From Terriglobia bacterium (GTDB lineage: Bacteria; Acidobacteriota; Terriglobia; Terriglobales; Acidobacteriaceae), in NCBI GenBank assembly GCA_020073015.1, contig JAIQFZ010000001.1:1-64000 (forward strand): 64,000 bases of DNA. The letters are read 5' to 3'. The notes beneath the pieces are model-generated. The model was not told the origin of the DNA, searched no databases, and saw only the letters and a program-made list of their open reading frames with translations. The number at the start of each line of letters is the position of its first letter. Position 1 is the first letter of the stretch. The position numbers and the translations under genes were made by a program. This document shows, piece after piece, positions 16,558 to 25,691 of the stretch.

Positions 16558-17780
16558 ATGAGATGCCATCAGGTTCCTCGTTGGTCTCCGAGCGGTTTCG
16601 TAGCCCTTCTCACCCTAACGCTGGTTCTTGCTCACGCGGTTGTCTGCGGCGCCCAAGGCAAACCCGGGGGTGGCGGTGGGGGCAAGACGGGTATTTCGGT
16701 TCAGCCCTCGAGTCTTCCCAACTTTCCGTCGTCTCCCCTCCCCGGCCCGATGTTTATAACGGGCACGGTGGCGCTGGAGGGTGGAGCTGCCATCACGGAC
16801 ACAGTAGTGATCCAAAGCGTTTGCCACGGGGACGTGCGCAACGAAGCGTACTCAGATTCCAAGGGAAACTTCAGCCTCAACCTGGGCGACCGGACGCGGG
16901 ACGCAGTTGCGACCGCGGACGAGGCGGAATCGCCGCTGGGGAACCCGAGTGCGAGCGGACGGATGCGTGCGCCCCGAGACTTGCGTGATTGCGCCTTGCA
17001 GGCGACCTTGGCGGGATTCCGGTCCGATGTGATCGAGCTGCGCGGCAAAGTGCACGACCAGGGGGACGCGGATGTGGGCACGATCATGTTGCACCGCATG
17101 GCCCAGGTGGAAGGGTTCACGGTGAGCGCCACGACGGCGGCGGCTCCTCGGTGAGCGCCACGACGGCGGCGGCTCCTCCGGCGGCCCGCAAAGAATACGA
17201 GAAAGGCAAAGAGGACGAGCAAAAGGGGAAGTGGGAATCAGCGGCGAAAAGGTTCGCCAAGGCCGTCGAGATCTACCCGAAATACGCGGTAGCATGGTGC
17301 GAACTGGGACGCGTCCAGTTGCAGCGGAATGATGAGCCCGCGGCGCGGATATCGTTCGGGCGTGCCCAGGAGGCGGATTCGAAGTTCATCACGCCCTATG
17401 CGGAGTTGGCAAAGCTGGCGCTGAATGCGAAGGACTGGAAGGAACTGGCGCAGGTTACTGAGACGCTGCTGGCGCTGGATCCCGTGGACTATCCGCAGCG
17501 CTGGTTCTACAACGCGGCGGCGAATTATTACCTTGACGAACTGGATAAGGCAGAAAAGAGCGCCGCACGCTGCATCGCTCTGGATGAGCAACACCGGATA
17601 CCGAGGATCGAATACCTGCTGGGCATGGTTCTGGCGAAGAAGAAGGACTATTCGGGAGCAGCTGCTCACATCAAGACCTATATCCGCCTGGCTCCTAATG
17701 CGCCGGATCTGGAGGCCGCGCAACAGCAAATCGCGGAATTGGAGAAGAGCGCAGCTCTCTCGCAGAACCCGAATAAGTGA
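16558..17780 (+). pseudogene. Secreted carboxypeptidase-regulatory-like/TPR protein split by a 29-bp duplication
   Basis: Part one (16558-17154) has a signal peptide, a Gly-rich linker (GKPGGGGGGKTG) and an Ig-like regulatory domain (FITGTVALEGGAAITDTV; SDSKGNFSLNLGDR). Part two, in another frame to 17780, continues as TPR units: KEYEKGKEDEQKGKWESAAK, AWCELGRVQLQRNDEPAA, EYLLGMVLAKKKDYSGAAAH. The frames meet at two exact tandem copies of a 29-base unit (17121-17149, 17150-17178). Removing one copy restores a single protein reading GFTVSATTAAAPPAARKEYE. Because 29 is not a multiple of three, the duplication truncates the protein. Confidence 0.82.
17121..17178 (+). repeat. Exact 29-bp tandem duplication
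   Basis: Two head-to-tail copies of a 29-base unit starting GGTGAGCGCCACGACGG and ending GGCTCCTC. The duplication shifts the frame of the surrounding TPR gene. Loss of one copy by slippage would restore it, so it could act as an on/off switch. Confidence 0.9.
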
Positions 17781-17905
17781 GCGACGCCTTACAACCAGCC
17801 GAATCGACCGACAACCGACCGGAGGACGATGCAGAAGTCGCGAGTCTTGTTCCACCAGCTTGTTGGCTGCTTCGGCTCTGACTTGTTCCAGGGTTAGAAC
17901 AGCAC

Positions 17906-18166
17906 CTACTGCGTCTGCTGATTCTCCGTGGAGACCAACTCGTCGTCCGCAGGCCACTGACCGTTCGCCAGGCAAAACTTCAACTCGTCGTCCGACTTCG
18001 CGCGCAACTGCTGGCTGATGTCGTTCAACTCGATCCGCTCACTCACTTTGCCCTCAGCACGATCAGAATCTCGCGCTGTTCGAGAAGTGGGAGGCGGACC
18101 GCGGGCACCACCCTTCAACACATCCCGAGAGATTCGCGGGCGAGGGCGCCACCGCCACACGCTCAC
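17906..18166 (-). CDS. Possible small gene or remnant after the octaheme cytochrome
   Basis: An 86-residue frame whose GTG overlaps the cytochrome stop (GTGA). The first 30 residues coincide with an eroded palindromic repeat and are not convincing. The second half (SERIELNDISQQLRAKSDDE then LKFCLANGQWPADDE) looks like genuine coding. No family recognised. The rest of the gap 17781-18162 shows nothing else. Confidence 0.3.
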   Translation of the reverse strand: MSVWRWRPRPRISRDVLKGGARGPPPTSRTARDSDRAEGKVSERIELNDISQQLRAKSDDELKFCLANGQWPADDELVSTENQQTQ

Positions 18167-19452
18167 TGGTTATAGCGCCTCTTGTAGAACTCAATCTGCT
18201 GCTGTACCTGTTCGGGCGTCAGGCCCTGCGTCCATTTGTGGTATTCGCTCTTCATTACGCCAGCGGTCACGCCCGGCATGAGTTGTTCCGCTTCGGGGAT
18301 GAACTCGTTGTAGAAAGTCTTCGACACTTCATAAAAGCCGTGCCACTGGGTGTAATCCGGACCCATCATGGCGGTCCCCATGCGCGCGCGCCGGCCCTGG
18401 TGGTGCCACATCTCGTAGTAGGTCCATTCGATTTTTTCGTCGAAGGGAGTCTTGGTGAGTTTGCCGCTGGCATAGAGCTTCTCCATGATGGCCTTGGCCG
18501 GCTTGGCAAACTTTTCGTTGTAAAGCTCGACCGTGCCCTCGTACTGCTTGTAGAAATTCTCGACCCATCCGGTGGCGTGACAGTTGGAGCACACATCCTG
18601 CATGGCGGCGCGCCGCTTCTCCCAGTTCTCCAGCTTGAAACTCACCACCGGGCGCAGGGTGTAGCTGATGCGGTCACCGACGTCATGAGTGATCTTCTGA
18701 TTGCTTGTGGCGCTCATGTGGCAGGTGGCGCAGGTGGGGGCGGCGGAGTAGTCCTGGCCCACCACCCATGATTTCGAATCCAGGTTCATCTTGGCGATAT
18801 TCGCGCGGAACTGGATGCCGTGCTTGGACTCGGCGTAGATCTCAGCCTGGGGATGGTCCGGACCCAGATGACACTTGCCGCAGTTCTCGGGCTGGCGGGC
18901 CAGGGCAGAGCTGAAAGAATGACGCCCGTGACAGGCGGCGCAGCTTCCCTTGCTGCCGTCGGGATTGATGCGCCCGATGCCGCTGTTGGGCCAGGTGGAG
19001 AAGTCGAACTTGCCGTCGCCGAGATATTGCACTTCACTGCCGTGGCACTGGCGGCAGCCATTCATGGCAGCCGGTCCACCTTCCACGACCTCGCCCAACA
19101 TGTTGTCGAGAGAACCGATGAAGTGGGCGGCGTCGGCGTGCCGGCTCTTTTCGAACTGGTCCACCTCCGGCTTGTGGCAGCGGGCACAGTAGTACGGAGT
19201 CACGATCACGGCGATCTTCAGGCCGTAGTGGTCGAAGGTCGCGGGATCGCCCGGGTTGGCCTGGTGGCAGGAATAACAATCCACACTGGCCTTGGCATGG
19301 GCGCTTCCCCGCCACTGCTCGACGGCGCCGGGGGTGCTGGCGCTGTGACACTCCAGGCACTGCTGGCCCTCCTTGGAGATTTTGGGAGTTGACTGGGAAA
19401 AGCCGCTGACGCAGAAAAATACTACCCAGGCGCAGAATACGTAGGAGCGCAT
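18163..19452 (-). CDS. Octaheme cytochrome c, hydroxylamine oxidoreductase-like
   Basis: A periplasmic multiheme protein of 429 residues with signal peptide. Eight CXXCH haem sites: CLECH 32, CYSCH 59, CARCH 89, CRQCH 133, CAACH 171, CGKCH 191, CATCH 241 and CSNCH 288. The haem number and the region EMWHHQGRRARMGTAMMGPD followed by YTQWHGFYEV match the hydroxylamine oxidoreductase (HAO) family. Family members oxidise hydroxylamine or, in other branches, reduce nitrite or hydroxylamine. Whether the cross-linking tyrosine of true HAO is present (perhaps in PDYTQWHG) cannot be settled by eye. A strong GGAGG lies five bases before the ATG. No cytochrome partner genes are nearby. Confidence 0.82.
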   Translation of the reverse strand: MRSYVFCAWVVFFCVSGFSQSTPKISKEGQQCLECHSASTPGAVEQWRGSAHAKASVDCYSCHQANPGDPATFDHYGLKIAVIVTPYYCARCHKPEVDQFEKSRHADAAHFIGSLDNMLGEVVEGGPAAMNGCRQCHGSEVQYLGDGKFDFSTWPNSGIGRINPDGSKGSCAACHGRHSFSSALARQPENCGKCHLGPDHPQAEIYAESKHGIQFRANIAKMNLDSKSWVVGQDYSAAPTCATCHMSATSNQKITHDVGDRISYTLRPVVSFKLENWEKRRAAMQDVCSNCHATGWVENFYKQYEGTVELYNEKFAKPAKAIMEKLYASGKLTKTPFDEKIEWTYYEMWHHQGRRARMGTAMMGPDYTQWHGFYEVSKTFYNEFIPEAEQLMPGVTAGVMKSEYHKWTQGLTPEQVQQQIEFYKRRYNQ

Positions 19453-19876
19453 TTCGACCTCCGGGGGAGCTGCTGGCGACCCGCATCGAACAGCGGCGCT
19501 GACTCAGACAGTATGGTGAAAACGGCTGACCCTGTCTGTGACATTTGTCCCGAGATTTCGTTTTTGACTTCAAGAATGGCAAGTGCGACTTTGAAGGACT
19601 CTGTCTTCTATCCCTTCGATCGCTCGACGGGGCACGCGATACGAAGAAGGAGAACGATACCCCTTGGGCACGACCAGGCGCGCACGCGTGGGTGCCTGGG
19701 CACCGTGAGGCCTTTACCATGATTCCAAAAGACTGGAGAAGGAAAGGGGGGAGGGGGGCACCCCGTAACTAGGTCGATAACGCCTCAGGGTCCGAACCGG
19801 CTCACCGCGCGGAGCACGAAAATATGTCCTGGGACATAACTATTCCCTCCGCTGCCTTTCGAGGCGCAGCGAGTGC
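19453..19876. other. Intergenic region, 424 bp, no gene seen
   Basis: Contains the palindrome ATGTCCTGGGACAT (around 19825) and a similar TGACATTTGTCCCGAG tract (around 19540), which look like remains of an insertion element. No convincing ORF. Presumably holds the promoter of the octaheme cytochrome gene. Confidence 0.4.
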
Positions 19877-20329
19877 TTACCTCTTCACCGCCAGAATTGC
19901 TGCCGCCACGAGCTTGCTTGTCTGCTCATCGCCCGCCGGCGCCGCTCCCAACCCGGCCCGGTCCTGCACGTGCCGGTTCTTGATCCCAATGTACACAGCG
20001 TTGTAGGCCGTGTCGCCCAGGTTCTCTACCTGGTGCTTGAAGGGCGGAAACCACCGTGCTTCGCCAGGTTTCGCGAAGACCTCCTGCGTTTTCCCATGTT
20101 CATCGGTGAAACGCAGATGCCCGGCCGTAAGAACCACCACCACACCACCCGGGTGCGCATGCAAGCTCGACTTCTCGTGCGGCCCATAGTGAACGTTCAC
20201 CACCTGCACCGAGTCGTTCTCAAAAGCCAACTTGTAGTGTGCGGACTCGACCTTGGTGGGATCCTGTGCAACCGCCACCTGCAGCGCGACCCCAACCAGC
20301 AGCCCAATCAAACAAAATTTCGAAACCAT
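19877..20329 (-). CDS. Secreted cupin-domain protein
   Basis: 150 residues: signal peptide (FCLIGLLVGVALQVAVAQ) then a small beta-barrel cupin with HYGPHEKSSLHAHPGGVVVV (metal-binding His/Glu pattern of motif 1) and GEARWFPPFKHQVENLGD (motif 2). Cupins of this size bind a metal and often a small ligand; the role here is not known. The ATG at 20329 has AGGAG five bases upstream, so the longer frame to 20419 is rejected. Confidence 0.82.
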   Translation of the reverse strand: MVSKFCLIGLLVGVALQVAVAQDPTKVESAHYKLAFENDSVQVVNVHYGPHEKSSLHAHPGGVVVVLTAGHLRFTDEHGKTQEVFAKPGEARWFPPFKHQVENLGDTAYNAVYIGIKNRHVQDRAGLGAAPAGDEQTSKLVAAAILAVKR

Positions 20330-20447
20330 GGTTTTCTCCTGAACAGTCCCCGCGATCGCCCGCAGGACTTCCATGACACTCTTCGCCGCCGTCCAATAAG
20401 ACACGGGTGCCTCATGCAATCTGTTTGGGGGAAATTTTCGCTTCCGG

Positions 20448-20717
20448 CTACTGCAGCCGGAAGCGTTCGTTCATCAGCCGTTGCAATCGCGGTCTGTAGA
20501 GGATGTCGAAGGCGAGTTCCTTATCCGGAAACATGCTCAGCGCCGCTCGCCGGGCGTTTGCGACCATCTCGGAAGCCTCCTCCACCGTGAGATCGGGATC
20601 CTGGCTGATCACCGACATCACCATGCTGATCATCATCTGCAGGCGGCGGATCTTCCGGGCCTCTTCCAGGTGTTCGTTTTGCTTACCACCTGCCTGCCCG
20701 GACCACTGAACGTCCAT
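20448..20717 (-). CDS. Conserved small helical protein of unknown function
   Basis: 89 residues from ATG 20717 (MDVQWSGQAGGKQNEHLEEA). The core RKIRRLQMMISMVMSVISQD, LTVEEASEMVANARRAALSM and FPDKELAFDILYRPRLQRLM resembles small proteins I recall from other Acidobacteria and deltaproteobacteria. It looks all-helical and cytoplasmic. The N-terminal extension to 20828 is unlikely. Confidence 0.65.
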   Translation of the reverse strand: MDVQWSGQAGGKQNEHLEEARKIRRLQMMISMVMSVISQDPDLTVEEASEMVANARRAALSMFPDKELAFDILYRPRLQRLMNERFRLQ

Positions 20718-20925
20718 ACTGCCCCCGACGATGAGCGCCACCGACCCCGTACCCCCACCCGATCGTTGCATGAAGGCCCGACTGCCACCGCTATCCCCGC
20801 TATTGCCATTGTGCCACCTTTGGGCCACGATTCAAGCGTCACTCGGCCTTAGCCCTTTTGTGACGTGCAAGACAAGGCTATAGTGACTGCCGTAATCTGT
20901 TAATGGACAGTTTTGCGGAGGACGC

Positions 20926-21216
20926 ATGCCAGAACCGACCAGCCCCACGCCGCAGCCCGAGCCAAACGAAAAACTCGTGAAGATATTCGACACTGAGCGG
21001 GAACCGGAAGCCATAGTTGTCCAGGGACTTCTGGAATCGGCCGGCATCGACTCCGACCTCAAGTCCATTGACGCGGTCCAGGACGCGTTCCCCGGCGTCG
21101 GCGGCGCCGTGATTCTGGTGCGCGAAGAGGATGCGGAAGAAGCGGCAAAGATCATCGAGTCGTACCGGCAGTCGCCGCCTCTGGATGACGACGAGACGGC
21201 CGAAATCACTGGATGA
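20926..21216 (+). CDS. DUF2007 (putative signal-transducing) domain protein
   Basis: 96 residues. EKLVKIFDTEREPEAIVVQG, LLESAGIDSDLKS and VILVREEDAEEAAKIIESY fit the small alpha/beta DUF2007 domain, a GlnB-like fold of unknown role. A GGAGG lies five bases before the ATG. Its 3' end overlaps the convergent comEC gene by 11 bp. Confidence 0.82.
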   Translation: MPEPTSPTPQPEPNEKLVKIFDTEREPEAIVVQGLLESAGIDSDLKSIDAVQDAFPGVGGAVILVREEDAEEAAKIIESYRQSPPLDDDETAEITG

Positions 21217-23839
21217 GCGCCACCTCGGGAGTCACCGATTTCCCATCCAGATAGAAACTCACCGCACCCTCTTCATCGGTGCGGTACGTTTTCACCCCCG
21301 CCTGCTCGAGTCGCGCCAGTACTTCCCGCCGCGGATGGCCGTATACATTCCGCACCCCCACCGAAATGATGGCGTAGCGCGGATGAAGTGTGGCCAGCAG
21401 ATCGGCTGAGGTGGCGGTCGCGCTGCCGTGATGCGCGACCTTCAGGACCGTCGCCTCGGGATGTTCCTCTACGATGCGCTGCTCTACGACACGCTCCGCG
21501 TCCCCTTCCAGCAACGCGGCCGCACTGCCAACACTCGCCGTAAACACCAAGCAATCGTCGTTCGGCCGCATGGCTCCCGTGTCTTGATCGCGCCCGGGGG
21601 CGAGCACGTGGAAATGCGCGCCGCCGTAATCAAACTCGTCGCCTTCCTTCTTCACGGAGATTTCGATTCCCGCTTTCTGCGCTTGTGCCACAACCGGCAG
21701 GAGTTCCCCCTCGGGACGATCGACGCTGATCCAGAGTTCGCGGGGATGGAAATTTGCCATAACAGCTGGCATGCCGCCCAAGTGATCGGCATGCGGGTGA
21801 GAGATCACCACGGTGTCGATGTGGTCGATCCCTCGATTCCAAAGATAGGATGAAACGACCTGCTCGCCGATGTCAAAATCGGAGTGCATCCACAGCGGCA
21901 GCCCTCCCGCGTCCACCAGGAGCACGCGTCCCTCGGGCGTCACCAGCAGAATGGAATCGCCTTGCCCGACATCGATGGACGTCATCTCCATGACTCCGGC
22001 CCGAATGTGTGGCCGAGACGGAACAAAAGCAATCCAGGCGGCCACGCAGGCGAGGGCCGCTACCGCCCCCAAAGCAATCATGCGCCCGCGCCGCACCGCT
22101 ATCATTGCGAACGCCAGTGTGGCCATCGCAATCAAGATCATGGTGAGTGATGGCATGGCCACGCGCAGATCGGCCACCCGCGCGCCTCCCAGCCAGTGCA
22201 CCGTTCCCGCAATTCCCTCCAGCGCAAAACTCGAGACCCAAACCGCAGGCTTGGCAAGGGTTGTTGAAACATACCCCATTCCGACCGCCGCGGCAGCCGC
22301 TGGCATGAGCACTTCGGTCAGCGGAATCACCGCCAGGTTCGCTGGCAATCCCATCGTGGTTGCGCGATGAAAGTGGTAGGCCATCAGCAGCGCAAGTCCT
22401 GCCTGCATCAGGGCCGACATGAACACCAGTTCACCGAGGCCGATCGTGATCCGCATGAAAATTGCCGGCAGAGCCAGGCCAGTGCGCTTGCCGAGAAATC
22501 TTGCGAGCCTTCCTCCGATCATCCGCAGATCCAGACGGAATTGCGCCACTTTCGGAGCGACATGCAGGTCGTAGCTCGCCGCTCGCAACAGGCGCAAACC
22601 GCGCGCATACGGCAGCGTCGTTTGCTCCAGGATGGGCGCGCCAATCGCCGCGATGACAAACACGGCGAGGAACGTCAGCTGGAAACTGGCGCCGAACAAT
22701 GAATGCGGGTCGGCGATCAGAACGCCCAGAGCCGCCGCGCCGATCGCGTTGAGCATGTTGCGTTCGCGGTATAGCAGGCGCGCGCCCAGATAAATCGCCA
22801 GCATGAGCGCCGCTCGCCACACCGGCGCTCCCACCCCGACCACCAACGCATAAGCAAACGACACAACCACTGTGGTAATCGCAGCCAGCACCGGATCCAA
22901 GCGAAACTGGCGTAGAGTCCAGAAAATGGCAACCGCCAGGATGCTGAGGTTCATCCCGGAAACAACCAGCACGTGATAGGTGCCTGAGCGCTGGAACTCG
23001 GTGCGCGTGGCGTTGCGGAGAAACGAATCCTCGCCCAGCACCATTGCGTCCATCAGCGACGCCTCGCCCGCCGGCCACAACTGGTGAATCCTGGCCACGA
23101 TGCTGGCGTGAACTCGTGTGCGCCAGAGTTCAATTCGGCTGCCCGAGAAGCCCGCCAGTCGCTCGATTTGCTGAGCCTGCGCCGAGCCGAGCACGCTGAT
23201 GCCGTTGTCCTGCAGATAGCCTTCATAATCGAAGGCGCCTGGATTGCGGAAATTGCGCGCAGGATGAAGTTTGGCGCGGATGCGCAGCCGCGTGCCATAG
23301 GTAAGTGGAGGAACGGGCGCGTCGCCCGCCCACGTTTCAACGCCGCCCGCATCGCCGCCGGGCGAGGACGCCCGGCGCTTCACTCCTTCAGAATTTTCGA
23401 CCTGTTCATACACCGTCAGCCGCACCCCAGCCCTTAGGGGTCGGCTCTGGCCCTCGCTCTCCAGTTCCTCGGTCTCCACATCAATCGACTCACGAGTCGA
23501 TCGCGGGCCCGCCGCTCGCGCATATCCCTCCCGGATCACGTGCGCTGTGAGGGTAACTTCACGCCTATCCGCCAACTCAAGAATCTGCGGATCGGCCGCC
23601 TGTCCTCCTCGAACCTGAATCAGAAAAGCTCCCAGCAGGATCCACGTACCCAAAGAGAGCGATTTCGCCATCCAGGCTCGCCGCGGCACAAACCACCACG
23701 CGGCCAGGACGAAAGCCAGCACTGCGATTGCCCACCACGACGGAGGCCGCCAAGCCCGCACCCCGACCCACAGCCCCGTCGAAAACGCCAGTGCCGCCCA
23801 GAACAGCGGCTGGCGCGGTGGTTTGTGGTCGTGCGTCAT
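21206..23839 (-). CDS. comEC: ComEC/Rec2 DNA-uptake channel protein
   Basis: Inner-membrane channel for transforming DNA, about 877 residues. The N-terminal DUF4131-type part (RNFRNPGAFDYEGYLQDNGI) is followed by the competence domain with many membrane helices (GTYHVLVVSGMNLSILAVAI is the signature) and a C-terminal metallo-beta-lactamase-like domain (SIDVGQGDSILLV, DTVVISHPHADHLGG, LKVAHHGSATATSADLL). The start at 23839 (MTHDHKPPRQP) is chosen; the upstream extension lies in repeat-rich DNA. A segment at about residues 154-176 with two GGGCG/CGCCC palindromes (23314-23377) seems inserted into the N-terminal domain. Confidence 0.92.
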   Translation of the reverse strand: MTHDHKPPRQPLFWAALAFSTGLWVGVRAWRPPSWWAIAVLAFVLAAWWFVPRRAWMAKSLSLGTWILLGAFLIQVRGGQAADPQILELADRREVTLTAHVIREGYARAAGPRSTRESIDVETEELESEGQSRPLRAGVRLTVYEQVENSEGVKRRASSPGGDAGGVETWAGDAPVPPLTYGTRLRIRAKLHPARNFRNPGAFDYEGYLQDNGISVLGSAQAQQIERLAGFSGSRIELWRTRVHASIVARIHQLWPAGEASLMDAMVLGEDSFLRNATRTEFQRSGTYHVLVVSGMNLSILAVAIFWTLRQFRLDPVLAAITTVVVSFAYALVVGVGAPVWRAALMLAIYLGARLLYRERNMLNAIGAAALGVLIADPHSLFGASFQLTFLAVFVIAAIGAPILEQTTLPYARGLRLLRAASYDLHVAPKVAQFRLDLRMIGGRLARFLGKRTGLALPAIFMRITIGLGELVFMSALMQAGLALLMAYHFHRATTMGLPANLAVIPLTEVLMPAAAAAVGMGYVSTTLAKPAVWVSSFALEGIAGTVHWLGGARVADLRVAMPSLTMILIAMATLAFAMIAVRRGRMIALGAVAALACVAAWIAFVPSRPHIRAGVMEMTSIDVGQGDSILLVTPEGRVLLVDAGGLPLWMHSDFDIGEQVVSSYLWNRGIDHIDTVVISHPHADHLGGMPAVMANFHPRELWISVDRPEGELLPVVAQAQKAGIEISVKKEGDEFDYGGAHFHVLAPGRDQDTGAMRPNDDCLVFTASVGSAAALLEGDAERVVEQRIVEEHPEATVLKVAHHGSATATSADLLATLHPRYAIISVGVRNVYGHPRREVLARLEQAGVKTYRTDEEGAVSFYLDGKSVTPEVALIQ
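23314..23377. repeat. Two G/C palindromes within comEC
   Basis: CGGGCGCGTCGCCCGCCCACG (23314-23334) and GCCGGGCGAGGACGCCCGGC (about 23357-23376). Both stay in frame and encode the segment between VEQVENSEGVK and VPPLTYGTRL. Likely palindromic insertions like those in hyuB and valS. Confidence 0.6.
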
Positions 23840-23924
23840 TTCTAGTTCGATGTAAGGTCGGCAACTCGTCCAAGTCAGCGGAGGAACCAACTCTCCTATG
23901 CCGAAGAAATCCGAAGTTGCCGCC

Positions 23925-24225
23925 AAAAAGGGAGGGGCACGACTTCAGTCGGCCATCACGCCGAAGAAAGAAGCCCGGCTTCAGCCGCTGAGGGCCAAGG
24001 GTCCAGCTTAAATCCCGGAAACGCCGAGCAATAGCGGAACTCGCATGCGTTGACGACTAGTTCCCCCTCGACCGGATTCCGATGAATGTAGGTTCCAACA
24101 GCTCACCTCAGCGGCTGAAGCCGCATTGGTTTTGCGTTGCTTGCGGCACGACTGAAGTCGTGCCCTTCCCAAGATCCGGCTGGCGTTGAAGTTGTCCGCA
24201 GCCTGTGAAGTCGTGCCCTTCCCTT
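23925..24225. repeat. Cluster of CACGACTTCAGTCGTG / GGCTTCAGCCGC repeats
   Basis: In the 420-bp gap between comEC and the rRNA methyltransferase. Seen: GGGCACGACTTCAGTCGGCC (about 23936), CGGCTTCAGCCGCTGAGG (about 23978), CAGCGGCTGAAGCCGCA (24112), GGCACGACTGAAGTCGTGCC (24146) and GTGAAGTCGTGCCC (24207). The first and fourth, and the second and third, are inverted relatives. No gene. Confidence 0.75.
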
Positions 24226-24262
24226 CGACGGGGGAGAGCGCTATGGACGAACGCGAAAGCAG

Positions 24263-25564
24263 TCAGCGCGCCAGCAGCATCACCGATTCGATGTGAAACG
24301 TCTGGGGGAAGAGGTCGAACAGGTGCGCTTCCTCGATACGATACCCGGACGCCAGCAAGGGGGCGAGGTCCCTCGCCAGCGTCGCAGGATCGCACGAAAC
24401 GTACCGGATGCGAGGCGCTCCGAGTTCCACCAGCCAGCGGGTCACCGCCTTGCCAGCACCGGTGCGGGGAGGGTCAATGACAACCAGGTCAGGCCTTTTA
24501 CGCACCGGCCGGCTCCTCAGGTAGTCCTCGGTTCGCGTGCCGACCGCTTTCACGTTCGCAGGCACATTCTGCACAAGATCGGCATGCGAAATCAGTGACG
24601 CCTCTACAGCAAATATGTGATGAAAACTGCGCGCCAGCACCGTGGAGAACAAGCCCACGCCCGCGTACAGATCGAGCGCGGTCTCCCCGCCGACATTTGA
24701 AGTCACCAGCGAAACCAGTTCGTCCACCAGATACCGATTCACCTGAAAGAAGGCGCCCGCACTGACGCGATAATCTGTCTCCCGCACTCGATACTGAATT
24801 GCCTGATCGCCCAGTTGCGCCAGCTGCTTCAAGTCCATCGGAGCCTCATCTTCTGAACGCCGGCGCGACGGGAAGAACGAAAGCCCCGCGATTTCCGGCA
24901 ACTCGCGCTGCACTCGCTCCGCCCATTGCGACAGGTTTTCTTTGTCGGCCCCGCGTTCGCAGAATACCCACGCCAGCAAACGCTCGTCCGCAGCATCCGC
25001 GAAGAACTCAATCTCTTCCACTTCTGCCGGACACTCGCCTCCCCGCAATTCAACCACCTGCGTGATCATGCGCTGAATCAGCGGCGAACTGATCGGACAT
25101 TCCCGCACCGGAAGCAGTTCGTGCGATCCAAACCGGAAATATCCGAGCGCAAACTCTGGTGCCGTCTGCACCTGCAGCCGTGTGCGATTCCGGTACTGCC
25201 ACGGCGGTGAAACATGCAGATTGATCTCTGCCCGCAGATCGATCTTCGCCACGCGCTGCAACGTCTCGCGCAGAATCCCCGCCTTGAATTCCAGCTGCCG
25301 CTCATAGGGGATGTGCTGGTAGTGGCAGCCGCCGCACTGCTGAAAGTATGGGCACCGTGCCGCGACGCGCTCCGCCGACGGCTCAACCAACCGCGCAACC
25401 GACCCCCGCGCGAAACCCGGCTTCTCCTGCCGGATATCGGCCTGAACCTGTTCCCCCGGCAAAACGAACGGCACAAACACAGCCATGCTGCGCCCGTCCG
25501 CGCCCTCCGCCGTCCGCGCCAGCCCATCCCCGCCGTAGATCAGTTTTTCGATGGAAAGAAGCAT
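24263..25564 (-). CDS. rlmD: 23S rRNA (uracil-5-)-methyltransferase, RlmD/TrmA family
   Basis: Transfers a methyl group from SAM to C5 of a uridine in 23S rRNA. An N-terminal TRAM domain (IEKLIYGGDGLAR) is followed by a 4Fe-4S site (CPYFQQCGGCHYQH, with the fourth Cys in RECPIS) and a Rossmann methyltransferase domain (ALDLYAGVGLFSTVLA; DLVVIDPPRTGAGK; YVSCDPATLARDLAPL with the catalytic cysteine). 433 residues, normal length. RlmC and RlmD cannot be told apart by eye, so the symbol is provisional. Repeats flank it on both sides. Confidence 0.88.
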   Translation of the reverse strand: MLLSIEKLIYGGDGLARTAEGADGRSMAVFVPFVLPGEQVQADIRQEKPGFARGSVARLVEPSAERVAARCPYFQQCGGCHYQHIPYERQLEFKAGILRETLQRVAKIDLRAEINLHVSPPWQYRNRTRLQVQTAPEFALGYFRFGSHELLPVRECPISSPLIQRMITQVVELRGGECPAEVEEIEFFADAADERLLAWVFCERGADKENLSQWAERVQRELPEIAGLSFFPSRRRSEDEAPMDLKQLAQLGDQAIQYRVRETDYRVSAGAFFQVNRYLVDELVSLVTSNVGGETALDLYAGVGLFSTVLARSFHHIFAVEASLISHADLVQNVPANVKAVGTRTEDYLRSRPVRKRPDLVVIDPPRTGAGKAVTRWLVELGAPRIRYVSCDPATLARDLAPLLASGYRIEEAHLFDLFPQTFHIESVMLLAR

Positions 25565-25574
25565 GCCGTTTTAC

Positions 25575-25602
25575 GTGTAGCGCGGGCACTCCTGCCCGCG
25601 CC
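25575..25602. repeat. Family A palindromic repeat
   Basis: GTGTAGCGCGGGCACTCCTG then CCCGCGCC: the same layout as 4643-4669. Sits 10 bp upstream of the rRNA methyltransferase start codon. Confidence 0.8.
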
Positions 25603-25662
25603 CGGACGCTGCGAGTTCTCATCAGACTGCGCTTCGCAGCCGGTGTCCTTACAGTCGGCTTT

Positions 25663-25689
25663 GGGCGGACAGGAGTGTCCGCCCTACAC
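25663..25689. repeat. Family A palindromic repeat, opposite orientation
   Basis: GGGCGGACAGGAGTGTCCGC then CCTACACC. Lies three bases from the stop codon of the next minus-strand gene. Confidence 0.8.
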
Positions 25690-25691
25690 CT

